A stretch of DNA of 64,000 nt from Musa acuminata AAA Group (GCF_036884655.1 NC_088345.1:26949501-27013500); one strand, 5' to 3'; numbered from the stretch's first letter, positions 44,877 to 57,218 are shown. Notes: generated by a model from the letters alone, not told the origin. A program made the numbers and translations.

Positions 44877-46498
44877 GATAATATGCTTAAAGTAAATGCA
44901 AACCGAGATTTAGAGTGGTTCGGTCAATCTTGACCTACTCCACTTTTGGCTTCCTCCACCGACGAGGTCACCGACGTCAACTAGAGGCCTTCCTTCAATA
45001 GGCGAAGGCCAACCACTCTTTTACAGTTTCACTCCTTTTGACAGGCTTAGGAGACAACCCTTACAGAAATTTTCTCTCCTCTCTTTACAACTAAGAACTT
45101 GGAAGAAAAGAGGGAAAAGAACTTTTGGCCTTTACAACAATTTTGAGCTCTAAGAATCACAAAAAAAGATCAAGATGTCGGTGTATGTCTGTGTGCTTTC
45201 TGTGCTGAATGGGTGGGGTATTTATATGCCCCAATCCAGTTCAAATTTGGAGCTCAAAATTGTCAATTCCCGGAATTCCGGGATCAGGCGGTTGCACCTC
45301 CTGACTGGAGCGGTTGCACCGCTTGGCAGAGCTCGAAGACTGAGCCTCTGGGCGATGCCACCTCTTGTTAGGGGCGGTTGCACCGCCTGCCAGAGCTCGA
45401 AGACTGAGCTCAGGTGGTGCTACCTCCTGACTGAGGCGGTTGCACCGCTTGGCAGAGCTCGAAGACTTAGCTCAGGCGGTGCCACCTCCTGTTAGGGGCG
45501 GTTGCACCTCCTGCCAAAGCTCGAAGACTGAGCTCAGGCGGTGCAACCTCCTGACTGGGGCGGTTGCACCGCCCAGTCTCGCTTGGAGACTGCCTCCTGG
45601 GCGGTGCTACCTCCCTACCCTAGCGGTGCTACCTCCTAGCACTATTTCAGGTCCGAATGGGTTGATCCATTCGGCCTAATTTGGGTCTTTCAGGGGCCCG
45701 ATTGCCCCAAGATTAAGTTAATGGGATCACCTCCCATTACCAACTTAATCATTGTGCTAACTACGATAAATCCTAAGACAATTTCTGTAGATTGCTCCGG
45801 TGCCTCAATCGCTTCTTCCGGCGAGTTTCCGGCGAACTTTCGTCGATCATCCGATGAACCCTCGGTGATTCTCCTACGGACTTCCGGTAAACTCCTGGAC
45901 TTGCGACGATACACTTGGCAAGTTCCGACGAGCTTCTTTGGCAAGCTTATGGACTTCTCGGATTTGTTCCCGCAGAACCTCCGACGACTGTCCGAACCTC
46001 CGTCGAGCTCTCGAACTCCCAACGTGATCATTGTCATGACTCCGGCGCAACTCCTGCTGCATGTCTTACTTTTATCGTAGTTAATCCTGCACACTTATCT
46101 CAACACAAAAACTTCGATCGAGACAATTAATCCTAAGCAATTAACCAAGTTGTCCGGCATGTCATTGGTCCCTCGACGCTTCGTCCGATTCTTCGGCGCA
46201 TCGTCCTTTCCTATAGCCTATTGCCCAATCGGCTAGTTGACTCCGCAACTCTGATATCCTTGGCACAATACCCGCTCCTCTTGGCCCGATGCCCGAGTCC
46301 ACGACCCGAAGCCTTCTGTCGATACGTCGACCGATCCACCGGCCCGACGTCCAATCTTCTGACATGTTCCTCCGGCACAACATGATGTTCCTGCTTTAAT
46401 TGTCTCATCTTGATAAAAGCATCCTGCGTCACTCAAAACGTAGATTAAATCATAAACGTATATTAAGTAGTTTCATCATCAAAATACGAGATTCAACA
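44877..46498 (-). repeat. Element G LTR, part 2 (R/U3 side)
   Basis: It resumes where 27948 stopped, after the GATAA duplication. Sense-strand features: palindrome array (about 45645 down to 45285), TATA box (about 45226-45219), LTR start at 46498. Short ORFs repeat those of the other LTRs. Confidence 0.88.
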
Positions 46499-49262
46499 AT
46501 CTCCCCCTTTTTGATGATGACAACTACTTGATGACGGAGTTAAACTTAACTCCTGGAGTTTAAACAAACTCCCCCTATCAATATGCCATATTGATAGAAA
46601 CTCTTAGATTCAAAAATCTAAGCAACATGTCATCATAAACGGAGTTAACCTTAACTCCCAGAGTTTAAACAAACTCCCCCTAGCAATATGCCATATTGAT
46701 AGAAACTCTTGGATTCAAAAATCCAAGCAACATGTCATCATAAACTTATGCATAACATGTCATATCATTAACATACTTCTCCCCCTTTGTCATCAATAAA
46801 AAGGAGAAGTAACATAATCAAGTGTTTGTGATGTAAGTTTAACTCATTGCATGAAAAACATAATATCTATTGTTACCATCATGCAAGTTTGCTATCATCA
46901 AATGGTAAGATATCAATATGTAAAATTATGATTCAAGTTCTTGATATCTTAACATGATATGACATTCATAGCACCTATTCATATGAATGCTGCTTTTGAT
47001 ATCTCATCATAATATGACATTCATGACATCTATTCATATTCTTCAAATATGGCACTCATAGTATCAATTTATATATTTCTCCCCCTTTGTCATCAACAAC
47101 AAGGAGAATGATATAAGCAAATTTTAAATATAAGTGAGTTGCCATAAGTTGGTTCATGTCATTTTCCAACAGTGAGTGATAGGATAGCAATTATGCAAAC
47201 ATCTCGAGGAGAACATGACATGGAGATAGCTTTTATTGCTTCTTCCTTTTTATTTGTTATCTTGTTACATGAAGGAGAAAAGCCATATGTGAAGTTCAAA
47301 TCAATAAGATATTAAAGCACACTTCATTTTTGCAAGGATTAAGATATGTAAGTGAGTGAAATCCTTGTATGTAAAAATATCTTCTTTTTATAAGAGGGAA
47401 TCATCAAATATGTTTCTCGAAAAATATTTTTCACATGATAAGTGCATTTGATGATTCCATATGTCAAAAATCAATGATGTGAATTAAACTTGATATGACA
47501 TATGCTTGTTAAGTTCGGAAGAGGATAATGTATCAAGAGAATCCAATTGTTAGGATCCGAAAATGAAATTTGACACTTTCATACATTCAGACAGGGTTTT
47601 ACTAGAGATATTCAATAACAATCATGAAGGGAAAACATACTTATCATCATGGAAATTTTTGTATTCAAGCACATAATTTCCAACATGTAATCATGGCAAG
47701 TAATTGTGTAAAATCATTATGGCAATCAAGTGATTTGATCATTCAATCAAAAAAGTCCGAAAAATAATTTTAACACGTTTAATCATTCGGACATATTTTT
47801 GCCATAGTTTTTCAAATATAATCATGAAGATAAGGCATGCTCATCATCATGGTAGTATGATAGCAAGTTTACCATATACAAGCTAGCAAAAAATTTCTAC
47901 ATTTTAAGGCCCACAAGCTAGCAATTTTGAGATGTTCAAGAAAGCAACTCTTGCTTCTTGAAATATAAGTTTTGCTAGATGTGCAAGTTAACTTTTTACT
48001 TCTTGAGATAGGCAAGATAGCATTCCTTGGTGATGTTCAATATAGCTAAGTTCTACATCATGCAAGCTAGTGAATTTTATAACATTTTAGAACATGCATA
48101 ATCACCAAAGCATCATAAATTTTAATGATGTGCAAAATTACAAATTTTGCATGATTGTATTTGTGTGTCTTGAGATTTGCAAGATAGCACTTCTTGGTGA
48201 TGTTCAAGATAGCAATTTCTTCTCTTTTGAGAAGTGCAATTTTTTGCTTTCTTCTTGAATTGTGCAAGCTAGCTATCTCCCCTTTTGTCATTGTCAAAAA
48301 GAAGGGAAAAACCCTTTACATCAATTTTTAAATCATGACAAAGGTTAGTATCAATCTCATTTGTGCATCATTATATTTTCAAATTAAAACATACACATTT
48401 TCAAAACATATAAACTCATTATTATATGCATGATTCCAAATCATCATTCATATTATTTCAATCATTGTTTCACTCTTCACTATAGCTTATCATGCATAAT
48501 ATGTAAAACCATCTAACATGATATAAACATTTATTTATTTAATTTTTTTAAGCATTCATGATACACATTATACATTATCATAATAAAAATCATATGCATC
48601 ATTCCAAATCACAAATATTTCAAATCATCATGGTATTAATTTGTCACATTGCATCCTACCATGCATGATCGAAACTTCTCATTTGCATACATCAAAATAA
48701 ATTCATGAATATCTCATGCATTCATATCATCACTTGAGGAATACTGAAAAGAAATAATTGAGTGATGAGATAAATATTTCATGAATACAAAGAATTGCAT
48801 AAAAATCATATCATGAATACAAGGAATACAAGTCACAATCATTCAAGAGAAAAATCATCATTCATTTTCAATTCATTCAATTTGATAAATCAAGATCATG
48901 ATTTTGATAAAACTCATTTCAAATTTAAATCATTAAAACCATTTTTATGGCTCACAAAATTTATAACATAAATAGATTCATGATTTCATTGATAATATAT
49001 TTTCCCCCTTTTTAAGTGTTTCATTTTAAGTGGTCGATTTCATGTTAGCATGCCTTTTCATTTATGAAAACATGCATCAATTTTTTTTAAAGCCACTGTT
49101 ATTATCATGAAAATCGATAATCCATAAATATCAAGAATCATCATACATAATTTCAAAAATATATACTCATTAATCATAACTTCAAATTAAATATGATTTC
49201 ATATACTCAAAATCGAGAAATAACAATGGAAATCAACAAGATACACATTATTACTTCTCAAC
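46499..49262 (-). other. Element G internal non-coding region
   Basis: Polypurine tract at 46499-46512. A ~105-bp tandem duplication covers about 46534-46743 (GAGTTTAAAC at 46556 and 46661; AATATGCCATATTGATAGAA in both). More polypurine-like tracts lie near 46780, 47080 and 48277. A TAGCAA/GCTAGC motif field lies at 47870-48280. No credible ORF. The end at 49262 corresponds to about 38540 in SirA copy A. Confidence 0.75.
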
Positions 49263-49301
49263 CACATATGAAATGACGTGCAATGCACGTGAAGAACTTG
49301 G

Positions 49302-49691
49302 GATGCTATTCAAGAATCGAAAAACTTGAACCAATTTCCACTTGAAGAACTAATTGGTTCATTGATCACATATGAAATGACGTGCAATGCACATGAAGAA
49401 CTTGAGAACCACCTTCCAAAGAACAGGAAGGATTTGGGACATAGAACATTTGAAGACCACTCGAGCATAAGCTCAAGTGATGGTGAACTTAAACTACAAA
49501 TGAAACGAAAATTAAAAAGCAAAAAGAATGGAACTACTTGCTTTAAACGCAAGAAGAAGAACAAAAATTGGGATGAATCGAGCTCATCTGAAGACGAGAA
49601 AGTCAACAAAAGCGAGGCGGCAAACTACGCCTTACTAGCCTACGACATTGAGGTAATTAAAATGCCTTTGGTTTATTTTAAAATTACTTGA
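49302..49691 (+). pseudogene. SirA gag fragment, C-terminal ~125 residues
   Basis: It reads from about AIQESKNLNQFPLEEL through ITYEMTCNAHEEL to the same VYFKIT end as the gag at 38697-39707. It keeps the CFKRKKKN junction that replaces the zinc knuckle and has only one copy of the LPKNRKDL acidic block, against two in copy A. The 5' part is missing. A 39-bp piece of this fragment (49367-49405) is repeated with one mismatch at 49263-49301, exactly at the breakpoint. Confidence 0.85.
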
Positions 49692-52358
49692 TGCTTTCAT
49701 GATATATTTTCTTTTTTAGTTTAGAATTAATTTTCTTGAAAATTGCATGTTTAAAAATAAAAATACAAAAATTATGATCATGCCGATAATTTCGAAAATG
49801 ATAATATTGCATGATAAACAAACAAAATGATTTTGATCATGGTTAAGAAGTAATAATGTGTATCATGTTTGATTAACATTGTTGAATGAAATCACGTTTG
49901 ATTTAAAGTAATGCATAAAGATGTAATATTAAATGATTATTAACAATTTTATGCATGAGATTTTAAGTTATCCATGATCATGAGCTTGTTTGATCTTCTT
50001 GATTTAATTTCAAGATCTATAGCAAAAATCATGTCTGAATATATGAAAGTGTTAATTTTATTTTTGGATTCACTTAACAATTGGTATCATAACAATCAGA
50101 TTCTCTCATACACTTATGAAAAATATTTTTCTAAAATGGATTTGATGAAATGATTCCTGCTTATAAATTCCATCTTGAAATATGAATGATAGTGTTTTTG
50201 CTTGCGAAGATTTGTTTCACATTCATATCTCCTATGATTCATGTGCAGAAAAAGAATTTATAAATCATAATACAATGAGATTTCTTATGCAAAAATAAAG
50301 TGCTTTTGTGATTCTTTGCTAAAGAGAATAATCATAATCATGATCTTAATAATTATAACATGAAGCTCTTTATAAATCAAGATCGTTCATTATGCTCCCT
50401 ACATTTATCAAAAAGGAGTTCTTCAAATGAAATGCAATTCAATGAAGTGTCATATTGATATCTTGAAACTGGGAATATTTTAAAATGTGATCTTGATAAG
50501 AATGTTTCAAGTTGCTCTTTGTACTATATCTTTTTCGAATGAATCATGAGCTTTGATATCATATATTTCATAATACAAGATTTCTTTGCCTTATGTCTTG
50601 AACTTTCATGCTTATCTTAATTTGGCATATAAAGACTAAGGCATGCTTAGATGAAAAAGAATCTCTTAAAAAAATGCTTTTCCCATCTGATCGAGATTAA
50701 TGATTTCATGATATTTTGTGAATCTCGAAATTAATTTTAATGACTTGATTATGAATTTCAAGTTAATGATTTGATTTGAATAAGTTTTATCTAAATCATA
50801 ATCTTGATCTTGCAAAATTGAAGTCACAAATAATATCTTGCGGTATTCATGGATTGAAACATTGTATGCTTAAATTAATCATTCTCCTATTCCTTAAAAG
50901 CCTTATGTGATGAATGAAAACTAACTTGCTTTATGATGAATCACGAATCATGACTTGATCTATGATGTAAATGCCTTGAAATGATTGAAATATTTAACAC
51001 TTTTATGCTCTTCCCCCTACTTTCTTCTTGTTTTCAATGATAAAATGGGGAGAAGTTTTGATCATGCATGGTAGGATATAATTTGACAAATTTGATACCA
51101 TCATGATATGAAACATTTATGATGTGCAATTATGCTTGCAATACTTGTGCTTTCTAATTATGATGTGATGTATTGCATATGATGTAAATCATGATTTAAA
51201 ATGCTATGAGTGCCAAGTTACACATTTTGAGAAGAAATTGTTATATTGAAACATTAATGTAATTATGAATGGTGATATGATATCATGCATGTAATACTTC
51301 AACTTATGATAATGATGCATGTAATGATAAAATATTCATGATGAAAAATTGCCTTGACATTCATAACTTGATTATTCATCCTTTGTCATGATTTTGAAAT
51401 CGTTGTAAAAGGAAAAAAGAACTACAAAACCGTATTCTCTCTTTCTTTTTTACAATGACAAAGGGGGAGATAGCTAGCTTGTACAAGTCAAGAAGATGCA
51501 AAAACTTGATTGCTAGCTTGCCTATTTTAAGTAGCAAAGATTGCTAACTTGCTTATTTCAAAGAAGAAAAATTGTCTTCTTGAACATCACTATCTTGAAT
51601 ATCTCAAGAAGCAAAACTTGCAATAGGAAGCAAGAATCATGAGTTTACACAAGAAAGCTATCTTGCATTTGCTTTCGAAACTTTTGCTAGCTTATATATT
51701 GTGAAACTTGTATATCGTAAAAATTGCTAGCTTGTTGGTCTAAAGAGAAGCAAAAAGTTGCTATCTCAAAAGAAGCAAATGTGCTATCTTGCCTATCTCA
51801 AGAGGCAAAAATGCTAACTTGCGCATCTAGCAAAGTGAGCAAAATTTTCAAGAAGCAAGAGTTGCCTTCTTGAACATCTCTAAATTGCTAGCTTGCATGA
51901 TGTAGAACTTGCTATCTTGAACATTACCAAAAGTGCTATCTTATATGCTATAAAACTTGCATATCTAAAACTTGATAGCATGAATGTTCTAAGCATGATG
52001 TAACACTTGCTAAATCTTCTAGCTCCAAGATTGCATGATGATAAAACTTGATATTATGATTTTCATGCAATGAGTTGAACCAATATCACACACAAACGAT
52101 TAATTGTGATACTTCTCCTTTTTGTTGATGACAAAGGGGGAGAAGTATGTTGATGACATGACATTTGAAGCATAAGTTTATGCATATGTTCATGTTGACG
52201 TGTTGCAAGTATTCATGATGAATATTGCAATGACTTGAATTCAGTTTGAATTCAAGGTTCTATCAATATGGCATATTGATAGGGGGAGTTTATTTAAACT
52301 CTGGGAGTTAAGTTTAACTCGGTCATCAAGTGGTTATCATCATCAAAAAGAGGGAGAT
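49692..52358 (+). other. SirA copy B internal non-coding region with polypurine tract
   Basis: Conserved with 35955-38690 (inverted), and its last ~1.08 kb with 1-1068. AT-rich, with TTGCTAGCTTG-type motifs at about 51465-52020 and extra polypurine-like tracts near 51462, 52130 and 52283. The polypurine tract at 52345-52358 has a changed base (AAAAAGAGGGAGAT). Confidence 0.8.
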
Positions 52359-53214
52359 TGTTGAATCTCGTATTTTGATGATGAAACTACTTGATATATG
52401 TTTATGATTTAATCTGCGTTTTGAGTGACGCAGGATGCTTCGATCAGGATGAGACAATTAAAGCAGGAAAATCATGTTGTGCCGAAGGAACATGTCAGAA
52501 GATTGGACGTCGGGCCGGTGGATCGGTCGACGTATCGACAGAAGGCTTCAGGCCGTGGACTCGGGCATCGGGCTAAGAAGAGCGAGTATTGTGCCAAGGA
52601 TATCAGAGTTGCGGAGTCAACTGGCCGATTGGGCAATAGGCTGCAGGAGAGGACGATGCGCCGAAGAATCAGACGAAGCGTCGAGGGACCAATGACATGC
52701 CGGACAACTTGGTTAAATTGCTTAGGATTAATTTTCTCGATCGAAGTTTTGTTTTGTTGTGCAGGATTAACTATGATAACGATGAAGACATAAAGCGAAA
52801 CAAAGTGTCGGAGTCAAGCGCGAAGGATTTGTTGCGAGTTCGAGAGTTCGACGGAAGTTCGGACGGTCGTCGGAGGTTCTGCAAGAACAGATCCGAGAAG
52901 TCCGGAAGCTTGCCAAGCGAAGCTCGTCGGAACTTGCCAAGTGAATCGTCGCAAAATCCAGGAGTTTGTCGGAAGTCCGCAGAAGCATCACCGAGGGTTC
53001 ATCGGATGATCGACGGAAGTTCGCCGGAAACTCGCCGGAAGAAGCGATTGACGTACCGAAGCAAAGCTGCAGAAATTGTCTTAGATTTAATCGTAGTTAG
53101 CACGTTGATTAAGTTAGGAATGAGAGGTGATCCCATTAGCTTAATCCTGGGGCAATTGGGCCCTTGAAGAACTCAAATTGGGTCGAATGGTTCAACCCAT
53201 TCGGACCCAAGGTG

Positions 53215-53846
53215 CTGTGGGCGGTGCAACCGCCCCAGCCAAGCGGTGCAACTGCCCAGGATATGTCTCCCAACGAGACTGGGCGGTGCAACCGCCCCAG
53301 CCAAGCGGTGCAACCGCCCAGGATATGTCTCCCAGCGAGACAGGGCGGTGCAACCGCCCCAGCCAAGAGGTGCAACCGCCCAGGGCTCAGTCTCCAAGCG
53401 AGACTGGGCGGTGCAACCTCCTCTGTCAAGAGGTAGCACCGCCGGAGCTCAAGTTTCGAGCTCTGCCAAGAGGTGCAACCACCAAGCTCGGTCTTCGAGC
53501 TCTGGCAGAGAGGAGCAACCTCTCTGGATAGGAGAGGCACCGCCTGAGCTCGGTCTTCGAGCTCTGGCAGAGAGGTGCAACCACCTCTGGCAGAGAGGAG
53601 CAACCACCTCTGGCAGAGAGGTGCAACCTCTCTGGTCAGGAGATGCACCGCCTGATCTCGGTCTTCGAGCTCTAGCAGAAAGGTGCAACCACCCCTGACA
53701 GAGAGGTGCATCCGCCTGAGCTCAGTCTTCGAGCTCTGCTAGGCGGTGCAACCTCTCCAGTCAAGAGGTGCAACCGCCTGATCCCGAAATTCAGGGATTT
53801 GATCGTTTTGAGCTCCAAATTTGAACTGGGTTGAGGCCTATAAATA
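53215..53846 (+). promoter_or_regulatory. U3 palindrome array and TATA box, SirA copy B LTR
   Basis: More than a dozen GGCGGTGCAACCGCC-type units or decayed forms, mixed with GAGCTCGGTCTTCGAGCTC units (themselves near-palindromic), end about 60 bp before TATAAATA (53839-53846). Confidence 0.6.
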
Positions 53847-54394
53847 CCCCACCCGTTCAGCACAGAAAGGGTACAGATCCACTCCGAATTTCTGATGTTT
53901 TCTGTGATTCTAAGAGCTCAAAATTGTGTAAAGTCCAAAAGTTCTCCTCTTTCTGTTCTTCAAAGTCTTGAGTTGTAAAGAGAGGAGAGAAAGGATCTAT
54001 AAAGGTTGTCTCCTGAGCCTGTCAAAAGGAGAGAAACTGTAAAAGGGCAGTTGGCCTTCGCCTATTGAAGGAAGGCCTCTAGTTGACGTCGGCAACCTCA
54101 TCGGTGGAGGAAGCCAAAAGTGGAGTAGGTCAAGACTGACCGAACCACTCTAAATCTCTGGTTTGCGTTTATTTTTTAGCACTTTATCATTACTGCAAAC
54201 CTCCTACATAGCTACTGCCCTTTGCGCTTTTACGAACGATTCTCTAAGTTCAGATCTTTCCGAATCTGCATTGAGACGTAAATAAGTGTTTTCGTACGAT
54301 CTTTACATCGCAGTTTACGCTTACTCTTTGATTCCATTCATAACTGCGAACTGCTTTCTGCACATTCACAAAAAGATTTTCAAAGTTCAGTTTC

Positions 54395-54715
54395 TGTGTT
54401 TAGACGTAAAACTGTGTTTAGACGCAAAACTGTGTTTAGACGTAAAACCACGTTTAGACGCAAAACTGCGTTTAGACGCAAAACTGCGTTCAGACGCAAA
54501 ACTGCGTTCAGACGCAAAACTGCGTTCAGACGCAAAACTGTGTTCAGACGTAAAACTACGTTTAGACGCAAAACTGCGTTTAGACGTAAAACTACGTTTA
54601 GACGTAAAACTGAGTTTAGACGTAAAACTACGTTTAGACGCAAACTGCGTTTAGACGTAAACTGCTCTTAGACGCAATATGCGCTTAGACGCAAACTGCG
54701 CTTAAATACAAACTG
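54395..54715 (+). repeat. LTR minisatellite, ~17-18 bp unit, copy B
   Basis: About 18 copies of TTTAGACGCAAAACTGCG and variants, the same unit as 33815-34190 on the other strand. One block has TTCAGACG in place of TTTAGACG, which points to local expansion. Confidence 0.9.
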
Positions 54716-54837
54716 TGAATCGGCTTTTGCATCATAATAGATTTTATTGAACGAACGCACCTTTCGGTTTTAAATTGCTGTAAGATTTCCGCTGCACTAA
54801 TTCACCCCCCCCCCTCTTAGTGCTCTCGATCCTAACA

Positions 54838-55244
54838 AGGACTTCATAAGTGTGTTCAAACTAGTCAAACCACTGTATGGAATCCCCTTCAAGATGTATA
54901 GCTGCAATTTTCACCATAGATGCGTCCGCAGTTTTGTGGTACCGAAAATATCGCTCCGCGCGCGAGATCCAACCAATCGGGTCTCCTTCTTCACATCTAG
55001 GAAAATTTATCTTCATGCATGGATAGTTGGGGTTGGTCATAGAGCCTCACCTCCCTTGGAACTCATCTCTTCGGGCCTGGTGCGATTGGGCAAAGCTCTC
55101 TCCTTGATATGATTTTTTCGGGCTTAGTGGTAGGCCCAATCTGAGTTCGGTAAAGAGCGTCCGAATCTTATCCTCCATTCGTGCCTCCAAAGCTTTGAAT
55201 TTAGCATTGATTGCCTCCTTAGATGCCATAGTATATGCTTCCAA
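54838..55244 (-). pseudogene. GypF gag fragment
   Basis: The minus strand from ATG 55244 (MEAYTMASKEAINAKFKALE) gives a helical N-terminus. After a frame break near 55047 it continues with NFPRCEEGDPIGWISRAERY and AAIHLEGDSIQWF, a typical start of the gypsy gag domain. It is cut at 54838 by the 3' end of SirA copy B. The remainder of gag is not found beyond the nest, so it was deleted. Confidence 0.85.
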
Positions 55245-56550
55245 ATCTATGATGTTAAGATCTCTCTTTTGTTGTTAGGTTAAAGGCATGTATAGGTTGA
55301 GAGAAGTGATGGTCGAAAGGGTTGGTGGATCGGTGGATGTAGGCTACGAATTAGGCTTGTTTTGTGACAGTTTTGGGTGCAGTTTGAGGGTGTGATTTGG
55401 TGGAGTTTTAGGGCTGTGGATGAATGTTTTGGATCTATGGTAGATGGTAGCAAAGGTTTGATAGAAATCAGTGGAAGTTGCAACAAGTATGTGCTGTCTT
55501 GTAAGAGTAGAATTGTCGTCGAAGAAACAACGGTTTCTTGACGTAATTTCCACCAAAAACTTGAGAGAATTGAGGAGGGAATTGATAACAAAATCACAGT
55601 TTATATGACAGCAAGGATATCTAATTTAATCAAGAAAATTTTGGCAGTATAACAGTAAGAAAATTGGTGCAAGTTGCGATTGCAGAATTCTCGTCGAAAA
55701 ATTTCAGCGGGTTACGACAAAAATTTGCAGCAACATAAAATCGTTTTAAGAGATGAATTTCTTAATAGATCCATCTTAGATGGAAGCCAAGATGATCTAT
55801 GAAGTATATAAGAAATTTCATTCAAAAAAGATTGCAAATAGATGGGTTAAGGCAACAATATGCGACTGAAATTTTATACAGCACAGATTTTTAGGTATAG
55901 CAGATTGGACGTAAAAGATCAGTGGTTTATATTGAGAATTTTTTGATGAAACAAAAGGGAAATCCACTGTTAGAAGTGTCAAAACTATCATAAAAATTTC
56001 GTAGAGATTTGGATAGAAACAATATATTATCAAGATCAAACAAACAGTGCTATGCGGCTAAAATTTTACAGTGTAGATTTTCAAGTATAGCAGATTAGAT
56101 GTAAAAGATCAATAGTTTATATTGAGAATTTTTTTAAAAAACCAAAGGAAAATCTGCTGTTAGGAAGTGTCAAAGATGTCATAAAAATTTCATAGAAATT
56201 TGGATAGAAAAAGCACAGTAACAAGATCAAACAGATGATGCTATGCGGTTGGAATTCTGCAATGTATCTTTCGTCGTAGAGATGAAAACTTTGTGACGAA
56301 AGGTTTATGCAGCAATATAGGAACAGTTTTTTCTTTTGGATTTTTGAATAAGGATAACTAAATTGCAGTAGCAGTAAGGTAGGAAACCAAAACCTGTTGC
56401 TATTCACGGCGAGATCAAAGGATGATCCGCGGTGGTGGAGATGATGGCGGAATTCGGCGTCGATCTTTTAAGCAATTGTGGGAATTGCTTTGGGCGGTTG
56501 TGGAGGGCTGATGGATGGTAGTGGAAGGGTAGCGAGATGCCAAGAACGTT
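55245..56550 (-). other. GypF 5' leader with ~191-bp tandem repeats
   Basis: No gene seen. A block of about 191 bp occurs at about 55861-56051 and 56052-56243, with a partial third copy after 56244 (TATGCGGCT/TATGCGGTT and GTATAGCAGATT mark each). ORFs on the minus strand here are short and unconserved. Confidence 0.6.
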
Positions 56551-56564
56551 GCTCTGATACCAGG
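56551..56564 (-). other. Primer-binding site of GypF
   Basis: GCTCTGATACCAGG on plus, i.e. CCTGGTATCAGAGC on the sense strand, next to the 5' LTR. Confidence 0.85.
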
Positions 56565-57000
56565 TGTTAGAACCCTTGCAAATTCTAAACTTGGGGTTGA
56601 TCTCTTTAGGGGATCGGCCTCCTTGGAACTCTATAGGGGTTCCTCCCTCCAAGTTGCTGCTCAAAGGCTGTAGAAAAGATTCATCTATTGCTTATGAAAA
56701 GAGGTGGATTACATGACTATTTATAGGGCTTCTAAACCCTAACTCCTAATAGGACTCTTACTTAAGACTCCTACTTCTAACTAACTCCTAATAGGACTCC
56801 TACTCAAGACTCCTACATCTAACCAACTCCTAATAGGACTCCTACTCAAGACTCATATTCCTTTATAACTCCTTATTCTTCTCTAAGAAATAACCTCCTA
56901 ACCCTAGCTGGCCACTTCACCTCTTTAATAGGGGTCGGCTTAGGTAGGTTTTACATGAATGTCCCTCTCAATTAGGACTCTCCTAGCTAGAGTCCTAACA
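56565..57000 (-). repeat. GypF 5' LTR
   Basis: 436 bp, the same length as 25944-26379, with a few substitutions. Sense-strand TATA box at about 56725-56716. The ACTCCTAATAGGACTC short repeats are also present. Confidence 0.9.
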
Positions 57001-57218
57001 TATATGAATTGAGAATAATGGGTTTCCAATTCTGAGAAATCAAATAGGATTGTATTTAAAATGTATTTGTGATTTTAATTTTCTAATCCTCTTATGTTAT
57101 TTGGGGTAGAGAGCATCGCGAGTTCCTTTTTGGATTTCGGGTCATGAATATCGAGAATCCAAGGAGCAGGATATTATTTCTTGCTCAAGCTTATAATTTT
57201 TTTTTTATTTTTATGTCT
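57001..57218 (-). other. SirD spacer between gag and the GypF insertion
   Basis: Non-coding. It aligns with about 6960-7225 of the plus SirD copy (inverted), for example around CTCGCGATGC (7320) and GAGCAAGA...ATATC. Confidence 0.6.

Larger units (their letters stand above)
27467..49262 (-). mobile_element. Element G: Sirevirus-like element (minus), 3' LTR split by CopT copy 2, 5' part missing
   Basis: On the plus strand the LTR starts at 27467 (TGTTAGGATC), is interrupted at 27948/44877 by CopT copy 2 with GATAA on both sides, and ends at 46498. The internal region 46499-49262 follows and stops just short of where gag would end in SirA (compare 38500-38697). There it is joined head-to-head to the plus-strand element B. 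The 5' half and 5' LTR are absent. Confidence 0.85.
49263..54837 (+). mobile_element. SirA copy B: 3' two-thirds of a gag-only element (plus)
   Basis: Gag fragment, spacer 49692-52358, polypurine tract 52345-52358 and complete 3' LTR 52359-54837. The 5' LTR and the gag start are missing at the junction with element G. The right flank is GypF gag at 54838. The spacer and LTR match copy A. Confidence 0.9.
52359..54837 (+). repeat. SirA copy B 3' LTR
   Basis: 2479 bp, TGTTGAATCTCG to CCTAACA, the longest LTR of the family here because its palindrome array is longest (53215-53790). TATA box TATAAATA at 53839-53846. Minisatellite of ~17-18 bp at 54395-54715. U5 hairpin with a C run at about 54795-54823. 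Confidence 0.9.
25944..57000 (-). mobile_element. GypF: Ty3/gypsy element (minus strand) with 436-bp LTRs, interrupted and internally deleted
   Basis: The two LTRs have equal length (25944-26379 and 56565-57000, 436 bp each) and are very similar. On the minus strand: 5' LTR, primer site 56564-56551, leader, gag start (55244-54838), then the inserted G/B block, then the end of RT, RNase H and integrase (27466-26400), polypurine tract, 3' LTR. The rest of gag, protease and most of RT are missing between 54838 and 27466. Flanks TATGT (25939-25943) and TATAT (57001-57005) fit a 5-bp duplication with one mismatch. Confidence 0.85.
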
